From assembly GCA_002340515.1 (NCBI GenBank), contig DDMF01000084.1, positions 1 through 13,725 of the forward strand: 13,725 bases of DNA. The letters are read 5' to 3'. Below are positions 6,372 to 12,700 of the stretch, one piece after another. The notes beneath the pieces are model-generated. The model worked only from the letters and a program-made list of their open reading frames with translations, made no database searches and was not told where the DNA came from. The stretch's first letter is position 1. Every line of letters begins with the position of its first letter. Made by a program: the position numbers and the translations under genes. The DNA comes from Rhodobacteraceae bacterium UBA2553. GTDB taxonomy: Bacteria; Pseudomonadota; Alphaproteobacteria; Rhodobacterales; Rhodobacteraceae.

Positions 6372-7168
6372 CGATTGAAACTTTGCAACAATGTCAATGC
6401 GATAGCCCCACCAGACAGCGAGGCCGTTCCATTGGCGATTTCAGAGCGAACCAAGAAGAGGCGGTTGAGCTCTTCCATTTTATCGGGGTCTGAAAACTGG
6501 CCCACAGTGCTCTCTCCAAAATAGGTTTCGGCCTTTTCGCGAAATGCGCCCAACTGTTGGTCAAGATCTAGCGTCCCAAAGGATTTGGGCAATCCCAAAG
6601 CGGTTTCAAAGACTTGGCGTAAGGGCGGATTGCCCATGATTGCAAACCATTTCCCTTCGTCAGAGGTGGTTTTATCCACAATCGCACTTAGATCTCGATC
6701 GAGAGAAAGAGCGAGGCGCATCTCCTGACTTTGCTCGCCGACTGCAATTTCAAATTGTCGTTCTTTATAGGCAGCGATTGTCCTGTCGCTGAAGTCAGAG
6801 ACTTTGTTGCCCGGAATGCCAAAGTCGCCAAAACCGAAGTCCTTGGCCATCTCATAATAGCGTTTATCGGTGAGTTTATTGGCCAGGTCATCGGTATCCA
6901 ATGTCCCGTCTTCGAGCACTTTTTTGATATAGAATTTATTGCCGATATCGGCGTCCAAACCATAGGCACCAAGGGTCACTTTGAGCAGACGATAGTCATC
7001 CACCAATTCTTCGGCAGTGTTTACCTTGCCAATATTCTCTTTATAATATTGAATATCACGATCCATCACTGGCGAAGTGTTGAAGGCTTCTTTTTGCGCG
7101 CTTTGAGTGCGCTGCAGAAAGGACCAACCGGCCATGCCGCCGAAAGGTATGACCGGTTGAAAGCTCAT
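6368..7168 (-). CDS. DUF1217 flagellar-cluster protein
   Basis: A 266-residue protein that I recognise as a DUF1217 family member, a family found in flagellar loci of Rhodobacterales and Rhizobiales and not well characterised. It starts MSFQPVIPFGGMAGWSFLQRT. Then come DRDIQYYKENIGKVNTAEELVDDYRLLKVTLGAYGLD (about 37-73) and a DDLANKLTDKRYYEMAKDFGFGDFG block (about 96-120), which are typical family segments. A repeat-like second half follows with KTTSDEGKWFAIMGNPPLRQVFETALGLP. It has no signal peptide and no membrane helix, and appears soluble and mostly helical. The start overlaps the flbT stop (ATGA), so it is co-translated with flbT. Its stop overlaps the fliI stop from the other strand. 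A role in flagellin or hook export or assembly is a guess from position alone. Confidence 0.8.
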   Translation of the reverse strand: MSFQPVIPFGGMAGWSFLQRTQSAQKEAFNTSPVMDRDIQYYKENIGKVNTAEELVDDYRLLKVTLGAYGLDADIGNKFYIKKVLEDGTLDTDDLANKLTDKRYYEMAKDFGFGDFGIPGNKVSDFSDRTIAAYKERQFEIAVGEQSQEMRLALSLDRDLSAIVDKTTSDEGKWFAIMGNPPLRQVFETALGLPKSFGTLDLDQQLGAFREKAETYFGESTVGQFSDPDKMEELNRLFLVRSEIANGTASLSGGAIALTLLQSFNR

Positions 7169-7569
7169 GACAGACGGGCCGCCATCAGACGTTCTTCACG
7201 CGGCAACAATGCACGCAAGCATTTCAAAACCTGATAATACTGGTCTTGAGTCACAGCCTCGGTTGCTTTGGTCATATGATCGCGGCTGTCTGGGTCGGTC
7301 AGCACTTGACTGAGCTGTTCGATGCCTCGCAAAAGCTGCATGCGGGCTTCTTCGTGGTCTACATCTCCAGACAAGACAAGCTGTGCAATGTAACAGACGC
7401 GACGAACCGGCGTGTTGACCTCTTCTGGATGGATGGCGTCGCGTAATCTTAGAATATTGGCGTTCGGCGTCACGATGGATAAACGCGACCGGCGGTCCCC
7501 GTTTTCGATCACGGCACCATTGATAAGAACCCGTTCTTTTGGGCTGAGTTTTAGGACTAGTCCGCTCAT
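7165..7569 (-). CDS. flbT: Flagellin synthesis regulator FlbT
   Basis: A 134-residue FlbT, the post-transcriptional regulator of flagellin synthesis known from Caulobacter, where it binds the flagellin mRNA leader and promotes its decay until the hook is finished. The N-terminus LVLKLSPKERVLINGAVIENGDRRSRLSI matches the family's 'L.LKL.P.ERV.INGAV..N..R.....' pattern, with 'RLRDAI.PEE.NTPVRR.CYI.QL.L.G' following (about 42-71). A C-terminal helical part (about 75-134) contains RGIEQL and DQYYQVLKCLRALLPREE. The length is normal. It overlaps the flaF stop by ATGA and the DUF1217 start by ATGA. Whether FlbT represses or activates flagellin varies among alphaproteobacteria, so the sign here is unknown. 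Confidence 0.93.
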   Translation of the reverse strand: MSGLVLKLSPKERVLINGAVIENGDRRSRLSIVTPNANILRLRDAIHPEEVNTPVRRVCYIAQLVLSGDVDHEEARMQLLRGIEQLSQVLTDPDSRDHMTKATEAVTQDQYYQVLKCLRALLPREERLMAARLS

Positions 7570-7943
7570 GCTGCTTCCGCCTTTTGCCGTAGGCCACGCA
7601 TAATGGCCGTGTTGATTTCCACCAGTACATTTACGTCAGCGCCATCATTCAGCACTTTGCCGCTATAGTTTCCGGTGAATTCGCAAAGATAGAAAATTCG
7701 TGCACGCAAGTCCTGTGGTAACCCATTGTCATCTGCAGCCACATCAGTGGCGAGCATGGTCCAAAGGCGGCGATTTTCATGCAGCGCTTCGGCCAGCTGT
7801 CCAAATCCGGTGCGGCCTTTTGTGGAGGCGGCTTTCAGGCGATGAGTAATGCGGGCGAAGGCTTCGTATTCTACGCCGCGGGGGGTCCGGATAGGGGACT
7901 GGGAGGTAGTGTAGGCCGTTTTGGCCATATTCATAGCGTTCAC
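7566..7943 (-). CDS. flaF: Flagellin biosynthesis regulator FlaF
   Basis: A 125-residue FlaF, which acts with FlbT to control flagellin production (in Caulobacter it favours flagellin secretion and translation). The start is a GTG giving (M)NAMNMAKTAYT. It is chosen because AAGGAA lies six bases upstream, while the following in-frame ATGs lack one. The family stretch 'ATPR..EYEAFARITHRL' is visible as TPRGVEYEAFARITHRLKAA (about 19-38). It is followed by ALHENRRLWTMLATDVA and the segment GLPQDLRARIFYLCEFT. It ends in a helical tail with EINTAIMRGLRQ. The length is typical. It lies 80 bp downstream of the flagellin gene beyond a strong hairpin, so it may be expressed by read-through or from its own promoter. 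Confidence 0.92.
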   Translation of the reverse strand: MNAMNMAKTAYTTSQSPIRTPRGVEYEAFARITHRLKAASTKGRTGFGQLAEALHENRRLWTMLATDVAADDNGLPQDLRARIFYLCEFTGNYSGKVLNDGADVNVLVEINTAIMRGLRQKAEAA

Positions 7944-7985
7944 GGGATTTCCTTCCGCTAAACGTTGAAATCAGGGAGTGAAGGT

Positions 7986-8012
7986 GAGGGGGGCGCCGTT
8001 TTGGCGCCCCTC
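7986..8012 (-). terminator. Strong GC hairpin after flagellin gene
   Basis: Bases 7990-7997 (GGGGCGCC) pair perfectly with 8003-8010 (GGCGCCCC) around a five-base loop. The stem can be extended with a bulge into the flanking GAGG/CCTC. It begins 11 bases after the flagellin stop on the minus strand. No run of T follows, so it may be a partial terminator, a processing signal or a 3' stabiliser of the abundant flagellin mRNA rather than a full stop. Confidence 0.7.
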
Positions 8013-8023
8013 CGTCAGGTCCC

Positions 8024-9361
8024 TTAACGGAACAGCGACAGAATATTCTGTGGTGCCTGGTTGGCGATCGACAGGGACTGAGTGCCCAATTGTTGCTGAA
8101 CCTGCAAAGCCTGCAGACGTGCTGAGGTTGCTTCCATATCGGCGTCAACCATCGCGCCAATCCCAGATTTCAGTGAGTCTGAAAGCGAGGAAATGAAGCT
8201 GCTTTGCGTCTCGATTCGACCTTGGGCCGAACCGAATGCGGCGGCTGCGTCAATTGATTGGCCAATCAAGCCCTCAATTGCTGCAAGCGCACCTGTTGCA
8301 CCTGAATCGCTCGACACGTCAATATTCTGCAACGCTCCGAGACCACCAGAAGACGCCGAAGAGCCCGCAGTACCACCGGTTTGTGCGCGAAGGCCGACCT
8401 TGATGGCCGTTGCATCACCACCTGCGGCGTTCGTGATGGTGAACTCATTGGCGTTGGAGCCTGTGCCCTGTGCCACTGAGTACCCCTCGGCGGAACCGGT
8501 TGCTGCACCAAAGAAGGCACTGATCTGATCAGACAGGTTTTTTGCGACGTCAGCCGTACCATCAGAGGCGCTGGCAACATATTCAAAAGTACGCTGACCC
8601 AGCGACGTGCCGCCGCCTGTGACGTTGACATTCACATCATCCAGAATGATTTGATAGCTATTACCTTCGCTCACCTGACCGATCGTGAATGTATGGTTGG
8701 CACCATCTGCGATGCTCATGGTTGGTGAGGCCGGATCGAAGGCCGTGTCGTCATGAACCACTGTTCCTGACGTCCCGGCAATGAGTGCGCCGGCCGCTGC
8801 TGCATCTGCTAGATCGGTTGTACCAAAGGCCGCTGACGTAACCGGTGTAGTGGTCGACAGGTTTTGGCGATCAACCGCGATGTGCGCCGCTGTAACATTG
8901 CCGCTTGAATCGCGATCCAACGATGACAGCACATTCATTGCGTCGGTGCTGGAGCCATCAATGAGATTCAGGCCATTGAACTGGGCTGCGCCGACAACAG
9001 AACCAATTTGGTCACGCAAGGCTACGATGTCGGTTTGCAATTTGTCGCGGTCTACGTTTTCTTCTTGGGCAGCGACAATTTTGCCTTTCATTTCCGTAAG
9101 AAGGTCAGTCACGGTCTCAGACGCGTTCCGGGCCACTGCGATGCTAGATTCACCGAGTGAAAGAGATTCGGAGATCGCTTTAAAGCCCTTAACGTCAGAA
9201 TCCATAACCTTCGAGATTGCCCAAACGGCTGAATTGTCTTTGGCCGATGCAACTTTCTTACCAGTCGAGATCTGGGATTGGACACCTTCCATATTCGAGT
9301 TGATGCTTTTCAACGTTTGCAGCGCCACCATCGCGCTGTTGTTCGTCAGAATGCTGGACAT
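8024..9361 (-). CDS. Flagellin (filament subunit)
   Basis: A 445-residue flagellin that forms the filament. The conserved N-terminal D0/D1 region (about 1-137) begins MSSILTNNSAMVALQTLKSIN and contains the characteristic QSQISTGKKVASAKDNSAVWAIS and FNGLNLIDG segments. The conserved C-terminal region (about 360-445) has SAQGRIETQSSFISSLSDSLKSGIG and the end SIANQAPQNILSLFR, the flagellin core ending. Residues about 138-355 are the variable, surface-exposed part, rich in Ala, Gly, Ser and Thr. The start has AAGGAAA upstream. It is the only flagellin gene in the window. It is transcribed from its own leader region and is followed by flaF and flbT. I do not give a symbol because names differ (fliC, flaA) and are not fixed by the sequence. 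Confidence 0.96.
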   Translation of the reverse strand: MSSILTNNSAMVALQTLKSINSNMEGVQSQISTGKKVASAKDNSAVWAISKVMDSDVKGFKAISESLSLGESSIAVARNASETVTDLLTEMKGKIVAAQEENVDRDKLQTDIVALRDQIGSVVGAAQFNGLNLIDGSSTDAMNVLSSLDRDSSGNVTAAHIAVDRQNLSTTTPVTSAAFGTTDLADAAAAGALIAGTSGTVVHDDTAFDPASPTMSIADGANHTFTIGQVSEGNSYQIILDDVNVNVTGGGTSLGQRTFEYVASASDGTADVAKNLSDQISAFFGAATGSAEGYSVAQGTGSNANEFTITNAAGGDATAIKVGLRAQTGGTAGSSASSGGLGALQNIDVSSDSGATGALAAIEGLIGQSIDAAAAFGSAQGRIETQSSFISSLSDSLKSGIGAMVDADMEATSARLQALQVQQQLGTQSLSIANQAPQNILSLFR

Positions 9362-9586
9362 GAGTAATTTCCTTCAGTCATTCGGCGCTTTGCACCGGGT
9401 TTTTGAAACTCTGCCAATTGGCAGCCTATAAGAGCCATTCTGAACTCTGCGGGTCTTTGGGTTGTCCCTACCGCGCCACCCCCTCTGGAATGCGGGTTTA
9501 GGTGACGCTGAAAACCTGAAGGAAGTCTAAATACGGGATCTCAAGATAGATCAGATTTGAACTAAAGGTGATTGACCCATCGTCGG
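9362..9586 (-). promoter_or_regulatory. Flagellin upstream leader region
   Basis: This 225-bp gap between the flgN-like gene and flagellin must hold the flagellin promoter and 5' leader. I see AAGGAA close before the ATG, a perfect 14-bp palindrome at 9411-9424, and TCTTATAGG just upstream of it on the minus strand, which could be a -10 element. I could not fit a convincing sigma-28 (TAAA-N15-GCCGATAA) or sigma-54 (GG-N10-GC) promoter, nor a CtrA box. Confidence 0.6.
9411..9424. repeat. Perfect 14-bp palindrome in flagellin leader
   Basis: CTGCCAATTGGCAG is its own reverse complement, centred about 56 bp upstream of the flagellin ATG. As DNA it could be an operator. As RNA it would fold into a 5-bp stem with an AAUU loop near the 5' end of the leader, if transcription starts at or before it. 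The palindrome is a direct observation. The function is inferred. Confidence 0.75.
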
Positions 9587-9940
9587 TTACGACCGTTTTT
9601 CAAAAGTGGATTTGCGCTGTGTCAGGTTTTGGCTTTGCCCGCCCGAGTCATAGGTTCGCAATTGCGTTTTTTGCGTGCGCAGCATTTCAAGCCGACGTGA
9701 AACTGTGCGAATACCTTTGCTGACTGCCACAAGAAGTTCCTGATTGCGATCCGCCTTGCGTCGCAATTGGTCCAGCAGTCCGGCATCATCTGTTGATCCC
9801 GCCAATTGGCTCAATAACCGTTCTTTCTCGGGGGCAATTTTTGTCAGGGCTTCGATTTTCCCCGTCAGCAATAATTGCCGTTCTTGGTCTAGCAAGGCGC
9901 GCAAGGCTTCGGGCACGGACAGAAGATTAAAGAGCGCCAT
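9587..9940 (-). CDS. FlgN-like flagellar export chaperone
   Basis: A 117-residue, mostly helical, charged protein that resembles the FlgN family of chaperones for the hook-filament junction proteins FlgK and FlgL. Pattern matches are LLDQERQLLLTGKIEALTKIAPEKERLLSQL (about 17-48), then LRRKADRNQELLVAVSKGIRTVSRRLEML (about 58-87), with TYDSGGQ near 97. I choose the ATG at 9938-9940, with AAGGAG seven bases upstream. An in-frame GTG two codons earlier is too close to the binding site. The gene overlaps the FlgJ-type gene by 14 bp, so the two are translationally coupled. The client genes flgK and flgL are not in the window. Short coiled-coil proteins are hard to assign, so FliT-like or another family remains possible. 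Confidence 0.65.
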   Translation of the reverse strand: MALFNLLSVPEALRALLDQERQLLLTGKIEALTKIAPEKERLLSQLAGSTDDAGLLDQLRRKADRNQELLVAVSKGIRTVSRRLEMLRTQKTQLRTYDSGGQSQNLTQRKSTFEKRS

Positions 9941-10241
9941 CCGCACGCTCCTTCAGGGCATTAAAAAGCGATTCGGCCAAACCAATACCGCCAGATTTCA
10001 CCATTTCTTCAGCCTGGGCTTGAACCAAAAAAGAACTGAACTGATCCTCTCCGGCGCCGCCACCAAAGGCATCACGCGTTTGTCCTGCCCCCGCAGCTTT
10101 TAGCATTTCTGCTAGAAAAGAAGCCTCCAGATCCCGTGCAGCCTGACGCAATGGATCATCCGTTGAAGGCGTTGCTGTCGTGAGATTTGGACGGGTCGCA
10201 TCTTGGATCCGCGGCCCTAGTGTTTGTGCAATTGGGTCCAT
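9927..10241 (-). CDS. Rod-binding protein, FlgJ N-terminal type
   Basis: A 104-residue protein equal to the N-terminal rod-binding domain of FlgJ. The family block DPLRQAARDLEASFLAEMLKAAG is at about 29-51, followed by GGAGEDQFSSFLVQAQAEEMVKSGGIGLAESLFNAL (about 60-95), the 'F..ML.DQ.A..I...GGIGLA..L' pattern. In gammaproteobacteria FlgJ is about 310 residues and carries a C-terminal peptidoglycan hydrolase that opens the wall for the rod. That domain is absent here, as in many alphaproteobacteria, so another enzyme must cut. Start: ATG with AAAGGA upstream. It is the first gene of a leftward pair with the FlgN-like gene and is divergent from fliK. Confidence 0.88.
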   Translation of the reverse strand: MDPIAQTLGPRIQDATRPNLTTATPSTDDPLRQAARDLEASFLAEMLKAAGAGQTRDAFGGGAGEDQFSSFLVQAQAEEMVKSGGIGLAESLFNALKERADGAL

Positions 10242-10359
10242 GCCCTATCCTTTCAAATGTGATCCATTTTCTCTGTTATCGCTGTCAGCGGTAAAGATCC
10301 GGTAACCAAGTGCTGCGATAGTGAACCTCATCGGTGTCAGAATACCCGGGAAAAAAACT
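10242..10359. promoter_or_regulatory. Divergent flgJ-type/fliK spacer
   Basis: These 118 bp separate the leftward flgJ-type gene from the ATG I prefer for fliK, and probably carry promoters in both directions. A degenerate CtrA-like box lies at 10291-10307. An in-frame GTG at 10321 could instead start fliK and would shorten the spacer to 79 bp. Confidence 0.5.
10291..10307 (+). promoter_or_regulatory. Degenerate CtrA-like site
   Basis: The plus strand reads GTAA, seven bases, then GTAACC. The consensus is TTAA-N7-TTAACC, so each half differs only at its first base and the spacing is right. It is weaker than the site at 4979-4995. The interest is that it also lies in a divergent flagellar spacer. 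Confidence 0.3.
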
Positions 10360-11931
10360 ATGCAGCTTGGTACACAGCTTCCCCCAGTTGGGGTGACAGA
10401 GGGCGCAACCGCGACCCAACAAAAAACCGCTCTTTCAGAGGGGAAAGAGACCAGCTTTGACGCGGTAATGCTCGATGGAGCATCGACAGAACCCACTGGA
10501 GCTGGTGTCCCGCAGGGTGAGGTTGCTGTGTTGATGCCCCCCCCCTCTCCGTCAATGACATATTCCAGTTTTGCGGCCGTTCCTGAATTGGCTTTGGGTG
10601 CTGTGCACGGAGGCGCTGGTGAAACCATGGCCGTTGATACAAATGGCAAAATACTTCCTCGGATTGCCGAAATAGGCGCCCCAGGGTCGGATGCCAGTCC
10701 GGAAAAGGGAGGTGTTCCGCCGACCTTACCCGCTATCAAAGAGGTGGTTTCAGGAGAGTTTCAGGCCGGTGCAGATAGTGGGCAAACAGAGGCGACGCCA
10801 AAGGCAGTGCGCGCAGAGACAACGCCCCCTATAATGAGTGAAGCAGCCCGAGATCTTGTACAAGGGGGCCCGCGGAAAGCGCTATCTGGAGCAGCGGTCA
10901 CGACACCGCCCGCTCCTCGGTCATCAGTGGGGACTGGTTCACTAAATACCGCCGAACCCCATGCTGAAAAACTTCAGAGACAGATGGCAAATTCTGTGGT
11001 TGCCCAACCCAGAAATACACAGGTGCGACAGTCTCTTGCACCAAATGCGGTCGCAAATCCGGCCGTAACGCTTGAGACACATCCAAGACAGGAGTTTGAC
11101 ACTGGTCCGGTGGATAATTCCGACGTACAAATGACACAGAAGACGCCACCCCCGTTATCGTCATCTGGAACCGTTGTTGAAAAAGTCGTTGGGTCAAAAA
11201 ATGCACCAACTGAATCATCGGGTATCGCAGCTTCTGACCGGCAATTAACTGAAATAAGGGAAGTTTCCCACTTAACCTCTCCCTCTGATAGTGCCTCGCA
11301 ATACACGAGCATCAAAGACACAGCCCAGTTTACGGTGACGGGGCGTCTGCCGGAAACCAGCGAAATGGCTTTGATACAGGATGGTATGATGCCGGCAGCC
11401 ACAGTGCGTTCGACATCGGATCCGATCATGGCCGAGCTGGGGGCTGATATTGCAATGAATGAGGTGCGCGCCGCTGAAACGCTTACTGCGCGTGCCGAAG
11501 TTTCGGCGCAACTTCGTGCTGAGTTGCCGCGTCACATTGCGCAGCAATTGGCGGATGTCGCTCGGTCCATGCCTGACCGTCCGATTGAACTCACTTTAAG
11601 CCCGGAAGAACTAGGCCGATTGCGGTTAACATTCACTGGCGATTTATCTGCAATGTCTGTGTCCGTAAATGTTGAGCGACCCGAAACCTTGGATCTCATG
11701 CGCCGTCATATCGAGATACTTGCGCAGGAAATGCGTGAAATTGGGTATGGCGAGGTGACATTTTCGTTTGAGCAATCCGGCTCTGAGGCGGGTGGTCAAT
11801 CCAACGATGCGCAGACCTCTTCGGATCATGAAAACCAACACATGAACCCAACGGGGAATTCCCCAGACATCCCCCCCTCATCAGTGCGCCTGTCCATGAC
11901 AGGAGCATCCGGTGTGGATATTAGATTGTAA
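10360..11931 (+). CDS. fliK: Hook-length control protein FliK
   Basis: A 523-residue FliK, the secreted ruler that stops hook growth and switches export to filament substrates. The first about 390 residues are low-complexity and disordered-looking (Pro, Thr, Ser, Ala, Glu), as usual for FliK. The conserved C-terminal domain (about 390-480) has PIELTLSPEELGRLRLTFTG, then MSVSVNVERPETLDLMRRH and LAQEMREIGY, the Flg_hook pattern. I prefer the ATG at 10360, preceded by GGGAAAAAAAC. A GTG at 10321 would add 13 residues but has a weaker site and nearly touches a possible regulatory box. Near codon 60 three Pro codons form a run of nine C (10537-10545), and seven C occur at 11871-11877. It is co-directional with flgD, nine bp apart. 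Confidence 0.9.
   Translation: MQLGTQLPPVGVTEGATATQQKTALSEGKETSFDAVMLDGASTEPTGAGVPQGEVAVLMPPPSPSMTYSSFAAVPELALGAVHGGAGETMAVDTNGKILPRIAEIGAPGSDASPEKGGVPPTLPAIKEVVSGEFQAGADSGQTEATPKAVRAETTPPIMSEAARDLVQGGPRKALSGAAVTTPPAPRSSVGTGSLNTAEPHAEKLQRQMANSVVAQPRNTQVRQSLAPNAVANPAVTLETHPRQEFDTGPVDNSDVQMTQKTPPPLSSSGTVVEKVVGSKNAPTESSGIAASDRQLTEIREVSHLTSPSDSASQYTSIKDTAQFTVTGRLPETSEMALIQDGMMPAATVRSTSDPIMAELGADIAMNEVRAAETLTARAEVSAQLRAELPRHIAQQLADVARSMPDRPIELTLSPEELGRLRLTFTGDLSAMSVSVNVERPETLDLMRRHIEILAQEMREIGYGEVTFSFEQSGSEAGGQSNDAQTSSDHENQHMNPTGNSPDIPPSSVRLSMTGASGVDIRL
10537..10545 (+). repeat. Nine-C homopolymer in fliK coding region
   Basis: An uninterrupted run of nine cytosines lies in frame as three proline codons after ATG, about 60 codons into fliK. 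A change of one or two bases would shift the frame and remove the conserved C-terminal domain. Runs of this length are known slippage sites in phase-variable genes of other bacteria. No variation can be seen in a single sequence. Confidence 0.85.
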
Positions 11932-11940
11932 GGATATCTT

Positions 11941-12630
11941 ATGGTGACAACAGCAACTTCCCCGCAAATGCCTGCTGCGTTAACGGCGCCCCCCGCCCAG
12001 CCCGGTCAACCGGTTAATGGCAAAACCGCAGCCGCCGCGATTTCGTCTGATTTTGAGACATTTCTCAAAATGTTGACGGTGCAAATGGAGAACCAAGACC
12101 CTCTTAACCCCATGGATGCGACAGATCAGGCTATGCAATTGGCCACTTTTTCAGGCGTTGAGCAACAAGTACAAACCAATCAATTGCTTGAAGGTTTGGG
12201 TGCGCAGCTTGGCCTTATGGGCTTGTCCGATATTGCGGGCTGGGTTGGGATGGAAGCAAGGGTGGATGCCCCGGCGCATTTTGATGGCAGTCCACTGACC
12301 TTGGTGCCATCCCCGCCTGCGACAGCGGATAAAGTTGAGTTGGTGGTAAAAAATGCCGAGGGAATAATAGTGCAACAAACCGAAATTCCGATCTCCTCAA
12401 ACCCAATCCAATGGGCGGGTGTCGGTGATGATGGAACGCCGCTTTCTTCGGGGAACTACAGCTTTGAAATCATCAGCTCAAGCAATGGAAAATTCTTGTC
12501 GACCGATCCCGTAGAAAATTATTCAAAGGTCACAGAAAGTCGCTCAGAAGACGGAAAACTGTGGTTGGTGTTGGAAAGTGGGGCCAAAGTGGACGCGACA
12601 TCGGTCAAATCACTCCGCGATGCGGGCTGA
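11941..12630 (+). CDS. flgD: Flagellar hook cap/scaffold protein FlgD
   Basis: A 229-residue FlgD, which caps the growing hook and guides polymerisation of FlgE. The N-terminal conserved region is clear: SDFETFLKMLTVQMENQDPLNPMDATD (about 36-62), then QLATFSGVEQQVQTNQLLEGL, the classical 'FL.LL..Q..NQDP..P....E...QLA.FS.VEQ......L' pattern. The C-terminal half has a fibronectin/tudor-like beta structure (about 95-225), including the 'G....GNYSFEI' hook. The length is normal. The ATG follows AAGGATATCTT directly after the fliK stop. The hook gene flgE, usually next, is not here. Instead an apparently unrelated kinase-fold gene follows. Confidence 0.95.
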   Translation: MVTTATSPQMPAALTAPPAQPGQPVNGKTAAAAISSDFETFLKMLTVQMENQDPLNPMDATDQAMQLATFSGVEQQVQTNQLLEGLGAQLGLMGLSDIAGWVGMEARVDAPAHFDGSPLTLVPSPPATADKVELVVKNAEGIIVQQTEIPISSNPIQWAGVGDDGTPLSSGNYSFEIISSSNGKFLSTDPVENYSKVTESRSEDGKLWLVLESGAKVDATSVKSLRDAG

Positions 12631-12700
12631 GACTTGTTTTTAAGCTCCTGCTCGCCTAGTTTGCCGCTGAGTTTTTGAAAAGACCCGGCAGGTTGGGGGC

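Noticed and set aside
8781..9431. 216-codon open frame antisense to flagellin
   Set aside because: It arises from the codon bias of the flagellin gene on the other strand, and the flagellin reading is certain.
9362..9586. Sigma-28 or sigma-54 promoter for flagellin
   Set aside because: I tried to fit TAAA-N15-GCCGATAA and GG-N10-GC on the minus strand; neither gave a convincing match with correct spacing, so I do not mark one.
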